Shown: in pieces, positions 16,398 through 24,856 of the stretch
How positions within the stretch are numbered: the first letter of the stretch is position 1
How the letters are laid out: each line of letters begins with the position of its first letter
NCBI GenBank assembly: GCA_003599885.1
Contig: QZKW01000078.1
Coordinates: forward strand, 1 to 35,184
DNA from: Desulfobacteraceae bacterium
GTDB lineage: Bacteria > Desulfobacterota > Desulfobacteria > Desulfobacterales > Desulfosalsimonadaceae
Direction: 5' to 3'
DNA length: 35,184 nt
Translations under genes and position numbers: made by a program
The notes under the pieces: model-generated
Told to the model about the DNA's origin: nothing
The model's database searches: none
Seen by the model: only the letters and a program-made list of their open reading frames with translations

Positions 16398-18047
16398 TCA
16401 GAAAAAAAAGATGTTTGCCGGCAGTTGAAAATCCGTCCAGGGGCGGCCCTGATGCGCTAAAATTTTTTCCATCAAGAAGTGGGACCGAAGCAGCATTTCC
16501 TTGGAAAAAGCGGTGTTGAATTCAAACCGCGTGGATGTGAAAAACGAACGGGCCAGGGCAAAAGCCATCCGGATGTCAAATGTTCCATCATTATGGCGGC
16601 GCGCAAAATTTCTGGCGAACAGATAAATGTTTTCAATCACATGGTTCAGACGTTCCCTGAGACCCGCATCGAATACCGGCATCCGGAAATTGGAAATCAG
16701 AAAAACCGATACGTCCTTTACATAATCGAAATCCTTGGACCGGTAGAGATCAATAAAATGAATTTTCTGGTTGGAATGATCATAGAGTATGTTGTTGACG
16801 TTGAAATCCCCGTGAATCAGAACCGAGAAGGGCGCCTGGATACAGGATTCGATGATCCCGCATTGTTTTAATAATGCTTCAGTCGAATCAATTTTTTTAT
16901 CCCCAAGCTGTTGCTTCAGGCGGAACGCGCCGGCATGAACCCGCTGGACATCCTCCTTCCGGTCCATAATTTCCTGAATATAATTGGTGTCTGCAGGAAC
17001 AGGGGAGAGGGTGGTTTCCCAGATTTCCATCAAGGTCTGCTGAAGGACAAACAGGGCGTTGTCGAGATAAGGCAGGTCGGATGTCAGGGCCATCTCGTCC
17101 AGGGTGCAGCCGGGGAGGTATTCCACCAGCAGGGAAGCGTTTTCGCCTTCCTCGTGATATCCGTAAACTTTGGCCACAAGGTCTGGAAACAACTGGTTCC
17201 ACCGCTCCAGACTGTCTTTTTCCGCGGATATCTTACGGATAACCCCCTCCTTGAAAATGCTGCCGTATACATCAATCGCATTGTCATTGTTTTCTTTCTG
17301 GCCGACACGCCCGATCCGGCACCCTGACCGGGTTCCCCATATAGACTGGAAATCAATTTCACTGATGGTTTCCTTGATGCCGGATTTGGAAAGCGTGGTC
17401 TCAAGGGCCTGAAACTGCTCGATTTTGATTTTTTCTCCGATAATGCAGAAGATAAGGGCCTCCCCGATATTGAGCAGGGAATCTCCGATACGTTCGATAT
17501 ACCTGAAAATAAATAAAATGGTGATGAGTTCCGGAATGTGAAGGCCTTTCTTGATCTCAAACATGAGCCGGTCGAAATTGGTTTTATACATCTGGTCCAG
17601 AACGAATTCCGTTTTGCAGATAATCAGCGCACCAGTCAGGTTTCCGTCTCCCAGCACCGGAAGAATTTTTGACAGGGCCTTCAGGATCTCCGTCATCATG
17701 GCGTCATAATCATAATTTTGCAGCATCCGGTAGTTTTCCAGATAGCTCATCTGGCGGACGATATTGACGCAAAAATCGGCAATACGTTCCAGGTTGACGG
17801 AGATGGTCTGGATGGAACGGATCCGGTTAATGTCTTTTTTCTGAAGGGATTTTTCTGAATGAATAATGGAAAAGCACTTGTTTTCAATAATGGTTTTGAG
17901 GTTGTCGATGTAATCGTCTTTGGTGATGATGCTCTCGTATAGCTTGCGGGACGGCTGGTTGATGAAATTGACCGTGGAACGGGTCTGATTTTCAACCTCC
18001 ATGGCGATAAATTTTAAATTTTCTTCCAGACCTTCAAATGTAAGCAT
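16398..18047 (-). CDS. PhoU domain fused to an aminoglycoside-phosphotransferase-like kinase
   Basis: This 549-residue protein has two regions. Residues 1 to about 215 are helical with PhoU-type text in two repeats (IRSIQTISVNLERIADFCVNIVRQM and LFIFRYIERIGDSLLNIGEAL). PhoU proteins link phosphate transport (PstSCAB) to histidine-kinase signalling. Residues ~250-520 form an APH-like kinase: LLVEYLPGC at the hinge, LIHGDFNVNNILYD (catalytic Asp and metal Asn, near 412) and HFIDLYRSKD (metal Asp). The fusion suggests a small-molecule kinase or protein kinase governed by phosphate status. It starts only 4 bp after the second amphi-Trp gene with no clear ribosome binding site, so translation is coupled. 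It may be the phosphate-sensing part of the GAK cassette. Confidence 0.85.
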   Translation of the reverse strand: MLTFEGLEENLKFIAMEVENQTRSTVNFINQPSRKLYESIITKDDYIDNLKTIIENKCFSIIHSEKSLQKKDINRIRSIQTISVNLERIADFCVNIVRQMSYLENYRMLQNYDYDAMMTEILKALSKILPVLGDGNLTGALIICKTEFVLDQMYKTNFDRLMFEIKKGLHIPELITILFIFRYIERIGDSLLNIGEALIFCIIGEKIKIEQFQALETTLSKSGIKETISEIDFQSIWGTRSGCRIGRVGQKENNDNAIDVYGSIFKEGVIRKISAEKDSLERWNQLFPDLVAKVYGYHEEGENASLLVEYLPGCTLDEMALTSDLPYLDNALFVLQQTLMEIWETTLSPVPADTNYIQEIMDRKEDVQRVHAGAFRLKQQLGDKKIDSTEALLKQCGIIESCIQAPFSVLIHGDFNVNNILYDHSNQKIHFIDLYRSKDFDYVKDVSVFLISNFRMPVFDAGLRERLNHVIENIYLFARNFARRHNDGTFDIRMAFALARSFFTSTRFEFNTAFSKEMLLRSHFLMEKILAHQGRPWTDFQLPANIFFF

Positions 18048-18051
18048 ATTG

Positions 18052-18327
18052 TTATGAACTGATTTTAATTGTTTTATCGGGAGCTTTGAGTTCTATTTTC
18101 GGATCTTTCCAGGATATCTTGATGCCGAGCTCGTTTTTCACGCCGTCTTTTTTTTTGGCCTTCACGCTGAACCGGACCAGGGCATCGGGATGAAGAATGA
18201 TCTCGTCATTTTCCGAAGACAGAACAATTTTCTTTTTTGCAAATCCCTCCAGAAGGGATTGCAGAAAGGACTGAATGCTGGTGTTGTCCTGAAATGAGTC
18301 AAATTCGAATTTTTGATCGCCGCTCAT
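18052..18327 (-). CDS. small amphi-Trp domain protein
   Basis: This 91-residue protein is essentially one amphi-Trp-like domain. A helix (SIQSFLQSLLEGFAKKKIVLSS) is followed by strands (EIILHPDALVRFSVKAKKKDG, NELGIKISWKDPKIEL) with the marker Trp in SWK. Unlike its paralogue at 12675-13064 it has no acidic tail. An AAGGAG lies eight bases before the ATG at 18327. It immediately precedes the PhoU-kinase gene (4-bp gap). The function of the domain is not known. The size and position suit a small carrier or substrate protein for the cluster's kinase and ATP-grasp enzymes, which is inference. Confidence 0.75.
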   Translation of the reverse strand: MSGDQKFEFDSFQDNTSIQSFLQSLLEGFAKKKIVLSSENDEIILHPDALVRFSVKAKKKDGVKNELGIKISWKDPKIELKAPDKTIKISS

Positions 18328-18396
18328 CGTGTCTCCTTATAATATTATGGTCATATTCTTATTGCTCATCATTCATCAGTCATCATTTCTTTCCTA

Positions 18397-19557
18397 TTAT
18401 CCCAGAAGCCGGTTCCGGTATTCCAGGATGACCCCGGCCTTATCAATGTTTCCGCAAATTAGCTGTTTGCAGACACTGAAATCATTCCAGGCCGGTTGCA
18501 GACCAATTTCCCGGCCTGCTTTCGCCGGGTCCTGAATCCCGGGCGGCTTGATCTTTTCCGACATATGGGTGTCGTCCCCCATGAAAATCAGCAGTTGTTT
18601 CTGGCCGGGACGCCTGTTTTTATTGTTTTCATTTAAAACCGATATAAGAAATTCCGTGTATCTTCTGGATTGGGGATTCCATACTTCATATCCATCCACA
18701 TCATAGTTCGCCAGCAGGATGGGCCAGAACTGCTCTGGATGGGGGATGACGATGCCGGCATTCAGTGATCTGGCTTCCTCAATCACTTCAGCGGTTTCGT
18801 AAAAATACTGGTTTGAGAAATGGCTCTTTACGATCTGTTTAATGGCGGTCAGGTATAGCTGGGCGCGGTTGATCAGGCGGTCCCCGTATACCGGACGGTA
18901 TTCATCGAAAAAATTCCGGATCAGTTTGTTTTTCAGGGCGTCTTCCGGAATATCTCCTGCATGACGGTCCAAAAGGGTTTTTATTTTTTTGACAATAATT
19001 TGAACGAAGTGAACCATACTCTGGCCGGAACCTGTGTCTTCGGCCGCCTTGCTGATCCATTCTTCATTCGGCGAGGTAATGGCATGGATATAGTCAAATA
19101 ATTGGGAAGACCGGTATTTGAATGTATGCCGGAGCATGGATTTAAATACATCCGCATGGGCAAGGTTTTCGTTTTTAAAATGAATAAGCAGTTGAACCTT
19201 CTGGTTAAATCCGCTGGAATAACAATCCACCTCCACGCCGGAGAATTCATTGCAGCTCATAAGGACATTGTGCTGGGTCGGAATCAGCAGCGACTCACAG
19301 GCTCTGGGAAACATTTCGGAAACCCGGCGCAGAATCAATTCCAGGGGAACGGATTCCGGATGCCAGTGAATCCCCAGAAGGGATTTTTCAAGAGGGTAGG
19401 TGGCTGATGGAGATGTGATCCTTTCCTGCTGCTCCGGGTTTAATTCAATGCTGGTGATTCTTGAAAAAATCGCCTCATCGTCTTCAGTGACTTCTTCGGG
19501 GATATTTTCCGGCGCTTTTGAGCCGCCAATTAAATTATTGTTTTCAATCAAATGCAT
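18397..19557 (-). CDS. PHP-like metal-dependent hydrolase, first gene of the GAK-type cassette
   Basis: This protein (386 residues from the ATG at 19557) contains His- and Asp-rich motifs arranged as in PHP/metallohydrolase proteins: LLGIHWHPESVPLELI near residue 60, GIVIPHPEQFWPILLANY, GYEVWNPQSRRYTEF and LIFMGDDTHMSEKIKPPG. The first two-thirds contain a long helical insertion. I did not recognise a closer family. The reaction is likely phosphoester or amide hydrolysis. The open frame extends three codons to a TTG, but the ATG with AAGG ten bases upstream is preferred. It begins the run of eight minus-strand genes that ends with arsC, with a 69-bp gap to the next. Confidence 0.6.
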   Translation of the reverse strand: MHLIENNNLIGGSKAPENIPEEVTEDDEAIFSRITSIELNPEQQERITSPSATYPLEKSLLGIHWHPESVPLELILRRVSEMFPRACESLLIPTQHNVLMSCNEFSGVEVDCYSSGFNQKVQLLIHFKNENLAHADVFKSMLRHTFKYRSSQLFDYIHAITSPNEEWISKAAEDTGSGQSMVHFVQIIVKKIKTLLDRHAGDIPEDALKNKLIRNFFDEYRPVYGDRLINRAQLYLTAIKQIVKSHFSNQYFYETAEVIEEARSLNAGIVIPHPEQFWPILLANYDVDGYEVWNPQSRRYTEFLISVLNENNKNRRPGQKQLLIFMGDDTHMSEKIKPPGIQDPAKAGREIGLQPAWNDFSVCKQLICGNIDKAGVILEYRNRLLG

Positions 19558-19729
19558 ATGTGCCAAGCCTTTTTTCGGGATGTGAAACGGGTGTTAGCCC
19601 TGTAAACTCAGAATGATTCCTGAAAAAATATGACATTATTAAGGAGCACATTCATGACGATTATGTGACATTTTTGTGAATTCATTTGAACTGCCCGAAT
19701 GAATGATAAAATGTTCATTGTCATGATTA

Positions 19730-21574
19730 TCATTGCTGGCGAGTGTCGATATAATACCGGCTCCCCGGCAGGGTCTTGACCTTTTTTTTGACTTCCGACG
19801 CAACGGAAACCAGGTGGCCATATGATTCAAAGCGCCGATTTTCAGAGGTCACCACGGCGATGGAAACCGACAGCAAGGGAAACTGTTCGGTCTGTCCGCT
19901 CCGGTTCCGGCTAATGTAATAACCCTGACCGATGGTTACCGGGTCATGCAATTCCCGTATGCCCCGGTCAAAGTTGCTGATAATGCTGTCGCACAGACAT
20001 TCCACCTCCCCGGCCCTGCATACCGCCACAAAATCATCTCCCCCCACATGGCCCACAAAACCGCCGGTTTCGTCCCACCGTGCCACGGCATCTTTGATCA
20101 GGCCGGCCAGAAACCGGATGGCCTGGTCGCCTTTAAAAAAACCGAAATTGTCGTTGAAGGGTTTAAAATGGTCCAGGTCGATATACAATACGGCGAAAAT
20201 CCGGTTCTGGTTCAGGTGGCGGACGATCTGTTCCTCAATGAGGTTGTTGCCCGGCAGGCCGGTAAGGGGGTTGGCCTGCATGGCGAGCTGGATTTTCTGT
20301 TCGGTGATGCCGTGAAGGAGCTGGTGGATTTCCACAATCCCGGCATAAGCCCCGTTTTTTACGACGATTACCGCATCGTAAACCTCTTTTTGACTGCGTT
20401 TTAAAACCGTGCGCGCCACTTCCTCAAGCGGCGTATTCGATTCAAAAACCAATGCCCTTTCCATAATTCTCTGAACCGGCTTGTTGGAAAACAATGCATA
20501 TCCGTTGGGCTGCCCGAGCTTGTAATACATGGTGTTCTTTTGAATAATGCCCACCGGCCGGTTTCCTTCCACCACCGGCAGGGCGGATATCTTTTCCTCA
20601 CCGCTAAAATTCTCCATAACTGACTTCAGAATGCTTGAGACATCAATGGGCCGGGCAGGATTCATCAGTCCGCCGATTGCATTGGCGCGGAGGCTTGTCT
20701 CCACCGGGTCCGACATTTCCCGGACTTTCTTTTCGATCCACGATTGGACGGCCGGTGCACACGCCTGAAGCGTCTCGGAAGGCCGACACAGATAAAAGCC
20801 CTGGGCCAGATCGATTTTCATGTTCATTACCGTATCCAGTTCATCGGCGGATTCGATGCCTTCGGCAACCACAAGGGAACTCATTTTCCGGCAAAAAGAT
20901 ACAATGGCGTCCACAAGCATTTGTTTTTTGGTGCTTTTGTGGATGTCGGTGATTAAAAACCGGTCAATTTTGATGATGTTCGGCTGTATCTGTGACAGCA
21001 GTTTCAGCCGGGTAAACCCCGCACCCAAATCATCCAGGGCGATTTTAAAGCCTTTCCGGCGGAAAAACTCCACGGTTTCCACAAGCCTGTCGTAGTCCTG
21101 AATATAAAACCGTTCCGTTAATTCAATAATGACCCGGTCCCGCATGCGGATCAATTCTTCATACAGATACGGGATATGGGTATGGGGATCGGCCATCATC
21201 AATACAGAGGGACAGACATTCAACGCCACAGGGCATTCGGGATTAAACTTCCCCATCGCCTCTAACGCCCTTTCACGGCAGCATTTTTCAAGAGAGGCGG
21301 TCAGATTGTGTTTACGCGCGCTCTGAAAAAGCGCTTCAATATTTTCAAAGCGGGTGTCCCCTTTGATTCGGCATAATGCTTCATAAGCGTATACCTTTCC
21401 GGTCATCAGATCGATAATCGGTTGGAACACGGTGGTTAAGCGGTCATTTTCGATGATATCGATCAATTCATCCCGGAGCTGGTCAAAGGAAGAAACGGGA
21501 CGGAAGTGAATGACTGGATTCTGATGGTGGCCTGTTATTTGCGGTGAGACGGGTGATTGCGGAAGTATCGTCAT
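19730..21574 (-). CDS. EAL-CBS-GGDEF cyclic-di-GMP signalling protein
   Basis: This 614-residue protein has three parts. EAL domain (about 30-290): YAYEALCRI, VALNVCPS, IIELTERF, ALDDLGAGF, IKIDRFLI and VVAEGIES are all present, so the metal-binding residues of an active c-di-GMP phosphodiesterase appear intact. CBS pair (about 310-440). C-terminal GGDEF domain (about 450-605): VLYIDLDHFKPFND and HVGGDDFVAVC, where the signature reads GGDDF instead of GGDEF, so cyclase activity is uncertain. There is no membrane segment. AAGGAG precedes the ATG at 21574. It lies upstream of the PHP-like gene with a 172-bp gap and may have its own promoter, divergent from the Cache-HAMP gene. The CBS pair probably senses adenine nucleotides. 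Confidence 0.92.
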   Translation of the reverse strand: MTILPQSPVSPQITGHHQNPVIHFRPVSSFDQLRDELIDIIENDRLTTVFQPIIDLMTGKVYAYEALCRIKGDTRFENIEALFQSARKHNLTASLEKCCRERALEAMGKFNPECPVALNVCPSVLMMADPHTHIPYLYEELIRMRDRVIIELTERFYIQDYDRLVETVEFFRRKGFKIALDDLGAGFTRLKLLSQIQPNIIKIDRFLITDIHKSTKKQMLVDAIVSFCRKMSSLVVAEGIESADELDTVMNMKIDLAQGFYLCRPSETLQACAPAVQSWIEKKVREMSDPVETSLRANAIGGLMNPARPIDVSSILKSVMENFSGEEKISALPVVEGNRPVGIIQKNTMYYKLGQPNGYALFSNKPVQRIMERALVFESNTPLEEVARTVLKRSQKEVYDAVIVVKNGAYAGIVEIHQLLHGITEQKIQLAMQANPLTGLPGNNLIEEQIVRHLNQNRIFAVLYIDLDHFKPFNDNFGFFKGDQAIRFLAGLIKDAVARWDETGGFVGHVGGDDFVAVCRAGEVECLCDSIISNFDRGIRELHDPVTIGQGYYISRNRSGQTEQFPLLSVSIAVVTSENRRFESYGHLVSVASEVKKKVKTLPGSRYYIDTRQQ

Positions 21575-21823
21575 GTGCTTCTCCTTTTATATATCAATGG
21601 GGTTTTATAGCCTGTGCATTAATACAAAAAGAATATGACGGATTCGATGCAACTGCATTAAAAAGAGGTGAAGATTAATGTAATCTATTTTCCACCCATT
21701 GTTCACCCAAACGTCAAACAAAGCGCCTATAGTCCTTTCATCGTTCCTGCAACATCATATGGATATAAATATTTTTCATCCATTTATTTTTATAATGTCC
21801 GAACACTTTGAACAGGAGGAACT

Positions 21824-22762
21824 ATGAACATCAGCAGGCAGATCAACATCATTATTGTCATCAGCATGGGGGCTTTTTTAGTCGTCAGCATTATGCTGTC
21901 CATGCATTCCCTTAACAGTCTGAAAAACACCGAGATTTCCAAAATGCGGGAAACCTTGTTGACGGAGAGAAAGAACAAACTCAGCGATGTGGTTCAGAAT
22001 GCGTATTCAGTGATGGAAACCGCCAATTTTTATGAGCCCGCCCAGAAGGCCATCGCCAATATGCGGTTTGGCGAAAACAAACAGAATTATTTTTTTATTG
22101 TGGATTATTCCGGAACGTTCTGGGTCAATCCCGCCCAACCGGATCTGGTCGGCAAAACCGGTATGATCCTGAAAGATGCAAAGGGTGACAGTTATATTCA
22201 GCGTATCATCACCGATGCGAACGTCCAGGGCGAAGGGTTCATTCAATATGATGACGTAAAACCAGGAGCCACGCATCCTTCTGCAAAACTGGTCCACTTC
22301 AAACAGTTTAAAAACTGGGAATGGGTGATATGCGCTGGTGAATACATTGACGATATTGACGGCATTGTCGCGGGCAATGCTCAGGAACTTGATGCGGCAA
22401 TGCGGGGACAGGTCATCCAGATCTCTATTTTCGGGATCCTGGCAATGATCGTGACCGTTATTTTCAGCAGCATGTTTTTTACCAAAAAGCTGGTGCTGCC
22501 GATTCGCCAGTTGATTGAAGCTGTGGAAAAAATCACCAGCGGGGATTTTGGAGGGGTCATTAATATAAAAGCCAGCCAGGAAATCAACCGTCTGGCTGAA
22601 GCGCTGATGCAGATGCAAAACAGTTTTATCGTGGCTTACCGGCGGTTAAAAACACTGACCATAGAAGCCAATAGCAAGCAGATGGATGATGACCAGATGA
22701 TGGATGACATCTTTGATGAGTCCCCTGGAAAAACGAGATTCGCTGTGAAAAGCGCGATTTAG
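21824..22762 (+). CDS. single-Cache HAMP membrane sensor lacking an output domain
   Basis: This 312-residue protein has an N-terminal membrane helix (about 7-30), a periplasmic single-Cache domain (about 35-185; MRFGENKQNYFFIVDYSGTFWVNP and FKNWEWVICAGEYIDDIDG are typical), a second membrane helix (about 190-215; VIQISIFGILAMIVTVIFSSM) and a HAMP domain (LPIRQLIEAVEKITSGDFGG). After HAMP come only about 70 residues ending in a Met/Asp-rich tail. There is no methyl-accepting, kinase or GGDEF domain. It could signal to the divergent EAL-CBS-GGDEF protein, which lacks its own sensor. AGGAGG lies before the ATG at 21824. The PstS-like gene follows after 40 bp, probably on the same transcript. Confidence 0.85.
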   Translation: MNISRQINIIIVISMGAFLVVSIMLSMHSLNSLKNTEISKMRETLLTERKNKLSDVVQNAYSVMETANFYEPAQKAIANMRFGENKQNYFFIVDYSGTFWVNPAQPDLVGKTGMILKDAKGDSYIQRIITDANVQGEGFIQYDDVKPGATHPSAKLVHFKQFKNWEWVICAGEYIDDIDGIVAGNAQELDAAMRGQVIQISIFGILAMIVTVIFSSMFFTKKLVLPIRQLIEAVEKITSGDFGGVINIKASQEINRLAEALMQMQNSFIVAYRRLKTLTIEANSKQMDDDQMMDDIFDESPGKTRFAVKSAI

Positions 22763-22802
22763 CGCATAATAAAAATAATTTTTTAAAAGGAGGAAGTTGA
22801 GA

Positions 22803-23912
22803 ATGAAAAGGTTTGTTTATTTGAAACGCAGGTTAATGATTGTGCCCATGGGATTGCTTATGGCAATGCTCATGGTGTCTGTTCCGGCACTCGCCGCAGA
22901 AATTCTGGTTACCGGGTCCACAACGGTCCAACCCATTGCTGAGAAAGTCGCCAAGGCATACATGGAATCCCATCGGGGTACGACAGTCAGCGTTTCCGGC
23001 GGCGGTTCAGGAAACGGCATCAAAGCCATTATCGACGGCACTGCAGATATCGGAAATGCCTCGCGGTTTATTAAAGATCAGGAACTCGCCATGGCATGTG
23101 GCAAAGGGGTTTATCCTGTCCCTTTCCGCATCGCCTATGATTGTATTATCCCGGTGGTTCATCCGGGAAACCCTGTAAAAAATCTGACCATCGAACAACT
23201 GAAAGATATTTATCTCGGGAAAATCTCTAACTGGTCGGCGGTCGGTGGCAGCGATCAGCCCATCCTGCTTATTTCCAGGGATACGTCTTCCGGAACTTAC
23301 GAGGTGTGGGAAGATAAGGTCATGAAAAAAGAAGACGTTTCTCCAGGAGTGCAACTGGAGGATTCAAATGAGTCGGTAATAAAGGCGGTCGCGTCCGAAA
23401 AAGGGGCCATCGGATACATCGGCCTCGGGTATCTTGAAAATTCGGTAAAATCCGTGAGCGTCAATACCATCAAAGGCTCGGAAACCACGACCTTAAACGG
23501 CACCTATCCCATCAGCCGTCCCCTGTTCATGTTTACAAAAGGCTGGCCGTCCGGTGAATTGCTGGATTTCCTGAACTATGTGCTGGACCCCGCAAAGGGA
23601 CAGAAGCTTGTCAAATCGTCGGGTTTTGTGGCGTTAACCAGCGCCGGGGCATCCCCGCAAATGCCGGCTCCCGAAATCCAGGCGGGTGGAATCGATGATG
23701 CGCCATTTGAGTCTCCGTCCAGCATCCGGACCGCCCAGTTGTATTTGAATGCGCTGACTTATGACGCCGGGCCGGTGGACGGTATCAAAGGGCAAAAAAC
23801 CATCAACGCCGTCATGGCCTTTCAGAATGCCTGCGGTCTGCCGGTGGATGGACAGATATCCGGTCAATTGATGGACGTGTTGTCAGACCGGTACCGGAAA
23901 TTGAAAAAGTAA
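22803..23912 (+). CDS. PstS-like phosphate-binding protein with C-terminal peptidoglycan-binding domain
   Basis: This 369-residue exported protein has a signal peptide (MKRF to about VPALAAE). The PstS-type ligand-binding fold follows: TGSTTVQPIAEKVAKAY, VSGGGSGNGIKAIIDGTADIGNASR, NLTIEQLKDIYLGKISNWSAVGG and RDTSSGTYEVWED, all phosphate-contact motifs of the family. After about residue 300 comes a PG_binding_1 domain (IRTAQLYLNALTYDAGPVDGIKGQKTINAVMAFQNACGLPVDG). The protein should bind phosphate in the periplasm while attached to the cell wall. The ATG at 22803 follows AAGGAGG by nine bases. A TTG two codons earlier is less likely. No PstCAB permease follows, so it may act as a sensor or scavenger with the adjacent Cache-HAMP protein. 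Confidence 0.88.
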   Translation: MKRFVYLKRRLMIVPMGLLMAMLMVSVPALAAEILVTGSTTVQPIAEKVAKAYMESHRGTTVSVSGGGSGNGIKAIIDGTADIGNASRFIKDQELAMACGKGVYPVPFRIAYDCIIPVVHPGNPVKNLTIEQLKDIYLGKISNWSAVGGSDQPILLISRDTSSGTYEVWEDKVMKKEDVSPGVQLEDSNESVIKAVASEKGAIGYIGLGYLENSVKSVSVNTIKGSETTTLNGTYPISRPLFMFTKGWPSGELLDFLNYVLDPAKGQKLVKSSGFVALTSAGASPQMPAPEIQAGGIDDAPFESPSSIRTAQLYLNALTYDAGPVDGIKGQKTINAVMAFQNACGLPVDGQISGQLMDVLSDRYRKLKK

Positions 23913-23939
23913 CATTAAATCAAATAGTCAGATACAATC

Positions 23940-23974
23940 GGTCAGGCGGAGGCCCATGTGGCATCTGCCTGACC
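23940..23974 (+). terminator. hairpin after the PstS-like gene
   Basis: GGTCAGGCGGA (23940-23950) pairs with TCTGCCTGACC (23964-23974), 11 bp with one G-T pair, 28 bases after the stop codon. No T-tract follows, so termination would be weak or factor-dependent. Confidence 0.5.
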
Positions 23975-24856
23975 GCAAACCCTGTGCATGGGTTGTCATT
24001 TTGCCAGGCGTTCCAAAATCCCGGATTATTCCTTGAATCAGACAGTCCTCAGTTTTCAATATCGACAACCGCAAGCACTATCCACAAGTATGGTCTGTGG
24101 CTACTCCCAATGTGGATTGAGTTTCTTCCTAATTTTTGGAGATCAATAGAAAATTGAGATGGGAAAGAAACTATATATTGTGGTGGGCCAATTTCTTCGG
24201 TGTTCCGAATCGATATTGGAGTGTTCACATGGAGAGCCGGTTTTATCATTGAGCACTGTTGGTTTATTCTGCCTCCGGATAATATTCTCTTATCACAGGT
24301 TTTTGGAAATCTGGTATGCGCGGTAGAAATCACAACTTTTGAGCATCCCCTTTGCCCCAATATATTTATGCTAAATTTTAAATAATCTGAACCGTTACGT
24401 AAAGTTATCGATATTGTTTATAATGAAAAATTTCGCATTATTGTCGTTTTTAGCCACGAATTCTTCTATCGCTGACTGTCCTTCGAATTTCTTAGTCACA
24501 CAATATCATAAAATTGATGTTTGAGCTGACAAGGGCTCATAAAAATGTCATGATGCAGATAAAGATTAATAGTGTTAGTAAAATTTAAACATACTGACCC
24601 GATATTTTCTATTCTACTGTCTGATCATGAATATCTTGGTTATTTTAAGTCAGCTGCATGACAGACTCATCACGGGTATATCCATGAAACATAAGAATTA
24701 TACCTTTGAAATTAATCATAAATAAGATATATCCCTAAATAGCACCATGGCTTTAAGAACTATGCTAAGGGAGAAAAAGATAAAACCAAAGAAATTATTG
24801 TGATAAACCAGTCAAAAGAGCATATACCATTATAATCTATCAGGAATAGTCTATCG
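23975..24856. other. AT-rich intergenic region without a supportable gene
   Basis: About 880 bp hold no convincing gene. The longest frame (24049-24360, minus, 103 codons) opens at a TTG without a ribosome binding site and matches no family I know. Its C-terminal part reads like ordinary protein, so a decayed gene is possible. Stop codons are frequent in the rest. The right end must contain the promoter of the histidine kinase gene, but no clear -35/-10 pair was chosen. Confidence 0.5.

Noticed and set aside
12675-19557. GAK XXXCH-type small protein
   Set aside because: Looked for because it is expected in GAK loci. Neither small protein here has the terminal CH-type motif. Both look like amphi-Trp domains.
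19640-19729. small gene after an AAGGAG at about 19640
   Set aside because: The ATG that follows leads to a stop after four codons. An AATGATAA/TTATCATT dyad nearby is short and not enough for a call.
21575-21823. Pho box upstream of the Cache-HAMP/PstS genes
   Set aside because: The phosphate context made a Pho box attractive, but no pair of CTGTCAT-like direct repeats with the right spacing was found.
22007-22618. 203-codon open frame on the minus strand
   Set aside because: It is antisense to the Cache-HAMP sensor gene, has no ribosome binding site, and its text is typical of a shadow frame.
24049-24360. 103-codon minus-strand frame in the gene desert
   Set aside because: It begins with TTG, has no ribosome binding site and matches no family known to me. 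A decayed gene is possible but cannot be supported.
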